A DNA stretch of 33,107 nucleotides, taken from assembly GCA_012522475.1 (NCBI GenBank), contig JAAYKH010000013.1, positions 1 to 33,107 on the forward strand. Reading direction: 5' to 3'. The notes beneath the pieces were generated by a model. That model made no database searches. It was not told the origin of the DNA and worked only from the letters and a program-made list of their open reading frames with translations. The position numbers were made by a program, and so were the translations under genes. Shown in pieces: positions 8,794-15,511 of the stretch (its first letter is position 1; every line of letters begins with the position of its first letter). The stretch comes from Chloroflexota bacterium. GTDB taxonomy: Bacteria > Chloroflexota > Anaerolineae > Anaerolineales > Anaerolineaceae.

Positions 8794-9312
8794 TCACAGC
8801 CGCTGGTTGCCGGAAAGGCGATAATTCGCTGAGGGCACTGCCAGGATAAGATAAAGAATTTGATACCCCAGCCTTAGCAGGCTAAAAGGGTTAAAAGCGG
8901 CCATACGCAGGCTGAAAAACAGGTTGATTAGCATGAACACGCTGATTGGAACCCCGCCCAGGATGATTCCCCGCGCAACCAGGCGAAATAAACGCTTACT
9001 GCGCCGCCTTTTTGTCACCAGACGGACGGCTTCAGCAATGCCTACCCCGGCTGCTGGTGCCAGCAAGACGGTGAAAAAACCAATTAATGAGGTTAACCAG
9101 CTGCCTAATAAGCTCAGCACAAGGGCGATGATAAAGCCCAGGATATAGTCCAGGGGTTGGCTGGTGTCGAAGACTTTCTGCTGCTGCCGAACACAATCTG
9201 AGCAGCGATAGCCGGTTGGAGTCAGGATGGCTTCTGATGGGCTGATTGGCTTGCCGCAACGGTTACAGCGCAGCGTGATCGCTTCTTCGTGATGATGATT
9301 ATGATCTGTCAT
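8794..9312 (-). CDS. Zinc-ribbon membrane protein of unknown function
   Basis: 172 residues. The N-terminus has a histidine-rich patch (HNHHHEE), then a treble-clef or B-box-like zinc ribbon formed by CNRCGKP and CSDCVRQ at about residues 15-41. This is followed by about four hydrophobic segments (LDYILGFIIALVLSLLGSWL, LIGFFTVLLAPAAGVGIAEA, a stretch after an RRRSKR basic cluster, and a C-terminal one). Similar zinc-ribbon plus membrane architectures are common in Chloroflexota and lack a known role. Its start codon overlaps the end of nadK by 14 bases and recN follows after ten, so it is translated with them. I do not recognise a named family. Confidence 0.75.
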   Translation of the reverse strand: MTDHNHHHEEAITLRCNRCGKPISPSEAILTPTGYRCSDCVRQQQKVFDTSQPLDYILGFIIALVLSLLGSWLTSLIGFFTVLLAPAAGVGIAEAVRLVTKRRRSKRLFRLVARGIILGGVPISVFMLINLFFSLRMAAFNPFSLLRLGYQILYLILAVPSANYRLSGNQRL

Positions 9313-10183
9313 TGGTATTAATATTGATTAAAGGGTTATGTTCCATATATGTTGTCAGATTACGATAAAAATAGTTCGGGTCTTGAAACCGAACCATCAG
9401 CAGAGATTTTTCATGGACGGCAACTTCAACAAAATCTCCGCTGACCAGTTGAACCGGCGGATGACCGTCAACGCTAACCACGGCTTCGTGTGAGGTTTTA
9501 ACACGTATGGTCACCGATGAACCTTCTGAAAGGACAACCGCTCGATCAACAGAGAGGTGGGGAGCAACCGGCATCAACAATATATTTCGGATTTCGGGCG
9601 GTAAAATCGGCCCGCCAGCTGCCAGTGCATAGGCTGTGGAGCCCGTGGGTGTGGCCACAATCAGGCCATCAGCAATATAACTAACGATATGCTCACCGTC
9701 GAGCAGGGCTTCTACACTGATCGGGCGGACATACTGACCCCTGGCGACCACCACATCGTTGATCACATCAAAAGGGGCTTGTTCTCCGGCTGAAATCACA
9801 CAGCACGCGCGTAGCATCATCCGCTTTTCATAACGGAAATCTCCTGCCAACAACCGTGGCAAATACTCGCGCCACTGATTGCGTTTCAATTCCACCAGAA
9901 AGCCAAAGGTACCAATGTTAATTCCCAAGAGGGGGGTGTCTACCGGTGCACAGAGATGACCGGCGCGCAGCATGGTGCCATCACCGCCTAATGCAATCAC
10001 CAGGTCATGCGCTTGAGCCTGGACGGACTTTCGCAAATCTTCATCATAAAGTGAGCCAACCTCTGCCGTTCCGCCTAAGGCTCGCAGCATCGAACCAACG
10101 TCCTGGCCAATTTCCAGCGCCTGAGGAATATTCGGATGAACCATCACGGCGATATTTTGGGGCGGACCAGGGTTTAGCGTCAT
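9299..10183 (-). CDS. nadK: NAD kinase
   Basis: 294 residues. It phosphorylates NAD+ (ATP or polyphosphate as donor) to make NADP+. The diagnostic GGDGT motif is at residues 66-70, NIGTFGFL at 89-96 and the conserved ADGLIVATPTGSTAY at 171-185, followed by a glycine-rich beta-sandwich C-terminal domain containing SVDGHPP. The gene heads the nadK-membrane protein-recN operon. No ribosome binding site precedes the ATG; instead a TATAAT lies nine bases upstream, so the mRNA is probably leaderless or almost so. Confidence 0.96.
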   Translation of the reverse strand: MTLNPGPPQNIAVMVHPNIPQALEIGQDVGSMLRALGGTAEVGSLYDEDLRKSVQAQAHDLVIALGGDGTMLRAGHLCAPVDTPLLGINIGTFGFLVELKRNQWREYLPRLLAGDFRYEKRMMLRACCVISAGEQAPFDVINDVVVARGQYVRPISVEALLDGEHIVSYIADGLIVATPTGSTAYALAAGGPILPPEIRNILLMPVAPHLSVDRAVVLSEGSSVTIRVKTSHEAVVSVDGHPPVQLVSGDFVEVAVHEKSLLMVRFQDPNYFYRNLTTYMEHNPLININTNDRS

Positions 10184-10192
10184 AGCTTTGTA

Positions 10193-10198
10193 ATTATA
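10193..10198 (-). promoter_or_regulatory. -10 element for a near-leaderless nadK transcript
   Basis: A perfect TATAAT on the minus strand ends nine bases before the nadK ATG at 10183. Initiation about seven bases downstream of it would leave only one to three bases of leader. The -35 region is poor (no TTGACA-like hexamer at 16-18 bases). Confidence 0.55.
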
Positions 10199-10233
10199 GC
10201 CTCATTTTAAGTAATGACTGGCCAGCGGATTAA

Positions 10234-11781
10234 TTATTGGGGTTGTTCCACCCATATAAACTGGGCGCCCTCAGGCAAACCGGTAATAACCTCATCTGGT
10301 TTCAACCCGGGAAAGATATAACGATAAAGAGAACCTTCAGAAAGGATGAAGAAGCCTTTTGAATCGGGCTGCCAGAAAAGGACTTCAACGGGTTCATTGA
10401 TGAGTGTCTGCAATGGGCTGCTGTTATGAGACTGAAACAACCGTGCTCCGGCCGTGGTATTTATCCCGTCACCCCAGGTGATAAACCAGCTCCCGTTGGG
10501 TGATAGGCGTGCATGCCCTTCGCCCGGCAAGAGCATACTTTCGCCCTGCGGTGTAAACAACAGAACGCCCTGTGCGCCAGAAGCCACAAACATCCCTCCC
10601 GAATCCCAGGTGAGATACGACCAGTTACCGGTTGCCTGCAACTTATTCACAGGGCTGTCGAGTGTCCGCCGATAGATTCCACCGGCAAGGCCCTGGGCAG
10701 CAGCCGTTGAATAGTTGATGGTGAAGGCGATGACCCCGGATGCCGGGTCAAAACCCACCTCTTGAAAAAAATCTTCGATAATGATGTAAACTTGCAGTCC
10801 TTCCATATTGACCTGACGCAATCGCCAGGGCCCGGCGTCAGTGTTGGAATAGCTTATAAAGGTGCTTGGATTCAACCAGCCCACAATCACCTCTTCGAGG
10901 CTGTTGAAATGCGGATTATAGATTGTGTTTTGGCTATCAAAGCTGGGAATACGTATTCCAGAAACCAGCATCGAGTGCCATTCCTCCAGCTGATGAACAA
11001 ATTCCAATTCCTGTGAGATGAGCCAATTACCGTCCGGAGACCACGTGGGCGAAGTGTTTTGCGAAAGGAGCCCGTTTAACCGGTCGATGCGATTTTTCTG
11101 AATGTCCACAAAATAGAGGTCGCTGGTCTCGCCATCCAATGCTGCGGTAAAAGCCAGATAGCGGCTGTTTGGCGACCAGGCCAGCCCATCCGAATGTGTA
11201 ACGATTGCCAGGGTTTCCAGCGCGAGGGCACTATCGTTGTTGACGATCTTACGCTGAACCGGGATCGAGAGCAATGGGCTCAGCTTGTTAACCCCGAAGG
11301 ATGGTAAATCAATCTGGTAGAGTGCCAACTCGTCGGTGTTCAGTGCTGATCCTGCCCGCAGGATCAATTTGCTACCATCTGGTGCCACACCCCGAGTGAG
11401 ATCGGTGTCGATGATGGGTTCAGGCAGGTCGATCTCAATGGTTTTTTGGGCGCTGAGATCATAGGCGCGCAGGCCCTGCCCCTGGGGGTTGATGAAGATC
11501 AGCCAGGGGCCAGGGGTGTCCGTTTGGGGCGTTGGGGAAATTAATGTCGGTGTAATTTCAGGGGTACGGGTTGGCAGGGTGGGGGTGAAGACAAAATTTC
11601 CCGCACCGGCAATAGCAGCCTGGGTCAGGGCGATCTCTGTGTTTCGGGCTGCAGCTGTGGGTGTCCCCGACCATGAGGCCGGCCGCGGCGAGGTTAACTG
11701 GCAGGCCATGCTCGTTCCAAGCACCAGGATGATTCCCCAGATCAGAAGGGTTTTCTTCTGTCTGTGCACCTGTTTGGGCAT
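10234..11781 (-). CDS. Secreted or lipid-anchored WD40-like (PD40) beta-propeller protein
   Basis: 515 residues. The N-terminus is a signal sequence (KKTLLIWGIILVLGTSMAC); Cys27 could be a lipidation site, although the residues before it (SMA) are a poor lipobox. A low-complexity Pro/Thr linker follows (about residues 60-90), as is usual for Chloroflexota surface proteins. The remainder has TolB-like propeller blades, each marked by a WSPN/DG-type motif: LAWSPNSRYLAFT, PTWSPDGNWLIS, RLSPNGSWFITWG and WQPDSKGFFIL. It most likely sits outside the membrane and binds a ligand or protein; no specific function can be assigned. Its ATG overlaps the helicase stop codon by one base (TAATG), so the two are co-translated. 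Confidence 0.8.
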   Translation of the reverse strand: MPKQVHRQKKTLLIWGIILVLGTSMACQLTSPRPASWSGTPTAAARNTEIALTQAAIAGAGNFVFTPTLPTRTPEITPTLISPTPQTDTPGPWLIFINPQGQGLRAYDLSAQKTIEIDLPEPIIDTDLTRGVAPDGSKLILRAGSALNTDELALYQIDLPSFGVNKLSPLLSIPVQRKIVNNDSALALETLAIVTHSDGLAWSPNSRYLAFTAALDGETSDLYFVDIQKNRIDRLNGLLSQNTSPTWSPDGNWLISQELEFVHQLEEWHSMLVSGIRIPSFDSQNTIYNPHFNSLEEVIVGWLNPSTFISYSNTDAGPWRLRQVNMEGLQVYIIIEDFFQEVGFDPASGVIAFTINYSTAAAQGLAGGIYRRTLDSPVNKLQATGNWSYLTWDSGGMFVASGAQGVLLFTPQGESMLLPGEGHARLSPNGSWFITWGDGINTTAGARLFQSHNSSPLQTLINEPVEVLFWQPDSKGFFILSEGSLYRYIFPGLKPDEVITGLPEGAQFIWVEQPQ

Positions 11782-13982
11782 TATTCCTCAAGAATCTCCA
11801 ACCGGGACATGGAAGCTACCAAAGCTTTCAAGCCCAACCCGTCGAAATAGACCTCCACGGTTTCATCACCGAATTCAAGGCGGCTGTTTTGAACGACGCC
11901 TTCTCCATAGACAGGGTGTTGAACATGCATTTCAGGGAAAAAGCGCTGTTCGCGTCTTTTTGGCGGCTTGGGTGCTGTTGACTTCGCCTTTGAACCGTAG
12001 GACTGACCCCATTGAAACTGCTGAATATCGAAGTTTTCATGCCAGCTATCCATCCGGCTGATGCGCCCCCGGGTGAGGCTTTCCGGCAGGTCCATTAAAA
12101 ACCGGGAGGGCAGCATGGTCTCGTAACTGCCGTAAGGGCTGCGCCGCCTTTGCGCCCGGGTGAGATACAGGCGCTCTTTGGCGCGGGTCATCCCGACATA
12201 GAACAAGCGTCGTTCCTCAGCTAATTCTTCGGGCTCATGCAACGAACGGCTGTGGGGCAGGTAGTGTTCATCCAGACCGATAATAAAGACTTGCTGAAAT
12301 TCCAAGCCCTTGGCGGCATGCAGGGTCAGCATGGTGGGCGCATCAATGGTGTCCGGCAGGGTATCCTGGTCGGCAACCAGGGCCATCGCTTCTAAAAATG
12401 CGGCCAGGCCGACTTCCTCGTATTCTAATAACACGGCGCGCAGTTCCAGAACATTCGCCCAGCGGTCTTGCAGGGCATCGCTCTCGGCCTTGACATAGGC
12501 CTCATAATCTGTATCCAACAGCACCTGGTCAAATAGGTCGGTGAGCGAGACCAGATCCAAATTGAACCGCCAGCTGGTTAACAGCTTACTAAAAGGTAAT
12601 AATCGCGCCGCTGTGGCGCCCAGGTCACTCATAAAGGCTGAGCCATGGGCAGCATTCAGGGCGAGCAATACCTCACCGCTGCTCATATCGGCCTGCTGGG
12701 CAATTGCTTGCAGGCGTTGCAGGGTAACGGCGCCGATCCCGCGCGGTGGGAGGTTGATCACCCGGCTAAGGCTGACCTCGTCTTTAGGGTTATAGATTAA
12801 CCGCAAAAAGGCGATCATATCTTTAACTTCACGGCGGCCGTAAAAACGTTGTGCACCGATCAGGCGGTAGTTCAGATTAGCCCTGCGGAAAGCCTCTTCC
12901 AGCAAGCGGGATTGCGCATTGGTGCGGTACATGATGGCAAAATCTGATTCTTTTGCTTTTTCTTGCGCCAATTGGCGGGCGATGATATCCACCACATAGG
13001 CGGCTTCATCATGATCGTCAGTCGCTTCATAAACAATCACTGGTTCGCCCTTGCCGCGTTCGGTAAACAACACCTTTTCAGTGCGATGTTCATTTTCATT
13101 AATCACTGAAAGGGCAGAATCCAAAATGGTCTGAGTTGAGCGGTAATTTTGCTCCAGTAAGATCTTCTCATGATTGGTAAAATCGGCTTCGAAACGTTTT
13201 ACGTTTTTATAATCTGCACCCCGCCAGCGATAGATGGATTGATCTTCGTCGCCAACCACGAAGAGGTTGCGATGATGCGCGGCCAGGTGGAACAGCAGGT
13301 TGTATTGAGCCTGATTGGTATCCTGAAATTCATCCACTAAAATGTGTTTGAAACGATGGGCGTACTTCTGCTGAATGGACGCCTGGTTCCGCAGCAGGTG
13401 CGCTGTATAGAGGAGCATGTCGTCAAAATCCATGGCGTTGCTGGCAACCAGGTAAGCCTGGTAGGCTGTGTAGAGAGACTGGATCACCTCATCTCGATGG
13501 TTGAGCAAGGGGTAATCAGCCGGCATTTGAAGATCGTTTTTGGCGTTGCTGATTTTTGCCAGCACCTGGCGGGGGTTAAAATCTTTTTCATTGAGTTTGT
13601 GTTCTTTAATGACGCGCTTCATCAATGTAAGCTGATCGTCCTCATCAAAGATCACAAAATTTGAATCGACCGGCAGGTGGGCAGCCTCCCGCCGCAGGAT
13701 GCGGCCACATATGGCGTGAAATGTGCCCAGCCAGAGCCCTTCTGCCTTTTCCTGAAGCAAGCTCTGCACCCGATGCCCCATTTCCCGAGCAGCCTTATTC
13801 GTAAAGGTGACGGCCATGATCTGGTAGGCGGGCACCTCTAAGGCCGCAATCAAATAGGCAACGCGGTAGGTCAACACACGAGTTTTGCCCGAACCCGGGC
13901 CTGCCAGGACGAGCATGGGCCCAGGCGGCGCGGCCACGGCTTTTTGTTGTTGTGGGTTAAGTTCGATGAGGAAATCTGACAT
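11781..13982 (-). CDS. pcrA: ATP-dependent DNA helicase of the UvrD/PcrA type
   Basis: 733 residues of a superfamily 1A 3'-5' helicase, used in nucleotide excision repair and in clearing recombination intermediates. Motifs in order: Q motif LNPQQQKAV, Walker A LAGPGSGKTRVLT at about 26-38, VTFTNKAA, Walker B VDEFQDTN, GDEDQSIYRWRGA, EQNYRS, the UvrD C-terminal domain with TLHAAKGLEFQQVFI and GMTRAKERLYL, and a C-terminal Tudor-like tail (HPVYGEGVVQ) that binds RNA polymerase in PcrA. The start is placed at ATG 13982; a longer frame from a TTG at 14021 would overlap the promoter. Followed directly by the beta-propeller gene. Confidence 0.95.
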   Translation of the reverse strand: MSDFLIELNPQQQKAVAAPPGPMLVLAGPGSGKTRVLTYRVAYLIAALEVPAYQIMAVTFTNKAAREMGHRVQSLLQEKAEGLWLGTFHAICGRILRREAAHLPVDSNFVIFDEDDQLTLMKRVIKEHKLNEKDFNPRQVLAKISNAKNDLQMPADYPLLNHRDEVIQSLYTAYQAYLVASNAMDFDDMLLYTAHLLRNQASIQQKYAHRFKHILVDEFQDTNQAQYNLLFHLAAHHRNLFVVGDEDQSIYRWRGADYKNVKRFEADFTNHEKILLEQNYRSTQTILDSALSVINENEHRTEKVLFTERGKGEPVIVYEATDDHDEAAYVVDIIARQLAQEKAKESDFAIMYRTNAQSRLLEEAFRRANLNYRLIGAQRFYGRREVKDMIAFLRLIYNPKDEVSLSRVINLPPRGIGAVTLQRLQAIAQQADMSSGEVLLALNAAHGSAFMSDLGATAARLLPFSKLLTSWRFNLDLVSLTDLFDQVLLDTDYEAYVKAESDALQDRWANVLELRAVLLEYEEVGLAAFLEAMALVADQDTLPDTIDAPTMLTLHAAKGLEFQQVFIIGLDEHYLPHSRSLHEPEELAEERRLFYVGMTRAKERLYLTRAQRRRSPYGSYETMLPSRFLMDLPESLTRGRISRMDSWHENFDIQQFQWGQSYGSKAKSTAPKPPKRREQRFFPEMHVQHPVYGEGVVQNSRLEFGDETVEVYFDGLGLKALVASMSRLEILEE

Positions 13983-13992
13983 GATGAAAAAG

Positions 13993-14021
13993 ATTCTACC
14001 TTTGCCAATTATGAGCGTCAA
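13993..14021 (-). promoter_or_regulatory. Promoter for pcrA, predicting a leaderless mRNA
   Basis: On the minus strand TTGACG (14016-14021) and TAGAAT (13993-13998) are separated by exactly 17 bases. Ten bases then remain before the ATG at 13982, so transcription should begin within about three bases of the start codon. No ribosome binding site is placed usefully. This decides the start against the TTG at 14021, which is itself the -35 hexamer. Confidence 0.7.
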
Positions 14022-14029
14022 CGACGCTC
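14013..14029. repeat. Inverted repeat overlapping the pcrA -35 box (operator candidate)
   Basis: GAGCGTC and GACGCTC are perfect seven-base arms around three bases. The repeat covers the -35 hexamer of the pcrA promoter, the place expected for a repressor site. It has no T-run, so it is not a typical terminator for the upstream ychF gene. Confidence 0.45.
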
Positions 14030-14045
14030 AGGGGCGAGATTCAGT

Positions 14046-15122
14046 TTAAAGATTAAAACGGATGGTGAGCACATCGCCATCCTGTACGAGATAGCCCTTG
14101 CCCTCCAGGCGCAACTTGCCGGCCTGGCGCGCTTCTGCAAACCCACCCAAGGCGATTAGCTCGTCAAAGCTGATCACCTCGGCCCGGATAAAGCCTTTTT
14201 CTATATCTGAATGGATTTTTCCGGCAGCCTCGAGGGCGGTTGCACCGCGCTTGATCGTCCAGGCGTGAACTTCTTTTCCCCCAAAGGCGGTGAAAAATGA
14301 GATTAAACCCAGTAATTCGTAGGATAAACGGACCAGCCGGTTGAGGCTGGGCTCTTGAATGCCATATTCTTCCATGAACAGCGCGGCATCCTCGTGCCCC
14401 AACTGAGCAATCTCCATTTCGAGCTTGACCGGCATACAGATTAGTTTCGTGAGCACTTTGGCTTCTTCCGGGCTGATCTGGGCTTGCCCCTCCGATTGAT
14501 TGACGACAATTAATTGCGGCTTACGGCTCAGCAAACCATGTCCGGAGAGCATTTTCTCTTCGTCTGCGCTGAAAGTTTCACCCCGCAAGGGAAGTCCCCG
14601 AGTTAGAGTTTCAGCCAACCGGGTAAAGAATGCTTGTTCGCGCCCCAGTGCAGCTTTATCACGCCCATATCCGCCGCGCTGCCGTTCTTCATCAAGCCGT
14701 GTTAATTTGCGTTCAACTTGGATGAGGTCGTTGAGGATGAATTCGGTTTCCATGGTCGCTAAGTCGCGCAGGGGGTCCACCGAGCCTGCGGAATGAGGCA
14801 CAAGGGGATTCTCAAAATGGCGGATTACATGTATGAAACCGTCCATTTGGTGGAGGGTGTTGAGCAAGGGTCCGGAAAGCCCGGTTTTTGCAGATGCGCC
14901 ATCCAACCCGCCGATATCAACATAGGTCACTTTGGCGTAAACCGTCTTTTTCGGTTCGAATATTTTTTCCAGGGTATCCACGCGTGCATCAGGAACATCA
15001 ATCATCGCGGTATGCACCGCGAGTTTGCCGCTACTGATCCCGATGGGGAGTTTGCCCTGAGTGAGGGTGTTAAATAAGGTGGTTTTTCCGGATTGGGGTA
15101 AACCGATGATGCCTAATTCCAT
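14046..15122 (-). CDS. ychF: YchF/OLA1-like P-loop NTPase (divergent)
   Basis: 358 residues, close to the usual 363. YchF proteins are ribosome-associated ATPases linked to stress and redox control. Visible: P-loop GLPQSGKTT at residues 7-15 (the family norm is GLPNVGKST), switch II VDIGGLDGAS near 68, NQSE at 208-211 in place of the GTP-specific NKxD (YchF proteins have NxxE and prefer ATP), and the C-terminal TGS-type domain with TAFGGKEVHAWTIKRGATA and DGDVLTIRFN. The N-terminal motifs depart from ordinary YchF, so this may be a lineage-specific paralogue. GGAG lies six bases before the ATG. It is transcribed just upstream of pcrA but pcrA has its own promoter. Confidence 0.85.
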   Translation of the reverse strand: MELGIIGLPQSGKTTLFNTLTQGKLPIGISSGKLAVHTAMIDVPDARVDTLEKIFEPKKTVYAKVTYVDIGGLDGASAKTGLSGPLLNTLHQMDGFIHVIRHFENPLVPHSAGSVDPLRDLATMETEFILNDLIQVERKLTRLDEERQRGGYGRDKAALGREQAFFTRLAETLTRGLPLRGETFSADEEKMLSGHGLLSRKPQLIVVNQSEGQAQISPEEAKVLTKLICMPVKLEMEIAQLGHEDAALFMEEYGIQEPSLNRLVRLSYELLGLISFFTAFGGKEVHAWTIKRGATALEAAGKIHSDIEKGFIRAEVISFDELIALGGFAEARQAGKLRLEGKGYLVQDGDVLTIRFNL

Positions 15123-15140
15123 AACTGCTCCGATAATCTA

Positions 15141-15200
15141 CCCTGCGTACACGGTAGCAGGGCAACATTTTTTAATTATTGGTTATATGATACCCAATAA
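15141..15200. repeat. Two dyads upstream of ychF
   Basis: Two inverted repeats lie before the ychF start. CCCTGC (15141-15146) pairs with GCAGGG (15157-15162), extended inside by GTA/TAC. TTATTGG (15176-15182) pairs with CCAATAA (15194-15200) around 11 bases. The first lies about 20 bases before the start codon and could affect translation or bind a regulator. The remaining gap to the tRNA promoter shows nothing else. Confidence 0.3.
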
Positions 15201-15344
15201 ACTTACAGCATGGCGTAACAGGTGGGAAAGTTTAAGTCCTTATTGGCCGGGTGCTTACTGTTTCCTACCACTTATCAAACTTAAAAATGGGAAAATAGAA
15301 AAATCTGAATTATAAGAAAGTATGTTGTATGCACCTGAAATTGC

Positions 15345-15373
15345 TTGACCTGCAAGAGCGGATTGGATAGAAT
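15345..15373 (+). promoter_or_regulatory. Promoter of tRNA-Leu
   Basis: TTGACC (15345-15350) and TAGAAT (15368-15373) are spaced by 17 bases and end 11 bases before the mature tRNA 5' end. Confidence 0.85.
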
Positions 15374-15384
15374 TGTATTTGCCA

Positions 15385-15466
15385 GCCGAAGTGGCGGAAT
15401 AGGCAGACGCGCACGACTCAAAATCGTGTGCCCTCGGGCGTGTGGGTTCGATTCCCACCTTCGGCA
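15385..15466 (+). tRNA. tRNA-Leu, anticodon CAA
   Basis: Class II tRNA of 82 bases. The acceptor arms GCCGAAG and CTTCGGC pair fully; the D arm contains TGGCGGAATAGGCAGACGC; the anticodon stem CACGA/TCGTG encloses CTCAAAA with anticodon CAA at 15419-15421, reading the UUG leucine codon. A long variable arm (GCCCTCGGGCG) and the T arm GTGGGTTCGATTCCCAC complete it. The discriminator is A; the following bases are CCT, so the CCA end is not encoded and must be added by the CCA enzyme. Confidence 0.97.
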
Positions 15467-15470
15467 CCTG

Positions 15471-15500
15471 AAACTACTCAAGCAAACTTGGGTAGTTTTT
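15471..15500 (+). terminator. Intrinsic terminator after tRNA-Leu
   Basis: AAACTACTCAAG (15471-15482) pairs with CTTGGGTAGTTT (15487-15498) around CAAA with a single G-T wobble, ending in five Ts in total. It lies between the tRNA and the convergent mutS2 stop codon. Confidence 0.8.
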
Positions 15501-15511
15501 GTGTATTAATC

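Noticed and set aside
15255-15467. Minus-strand frames of 66-70 codons over the tRNA
   Set aside because: They are antisense to tRNA-Leu; such frames over tRNA genes are a known annotation artefact.
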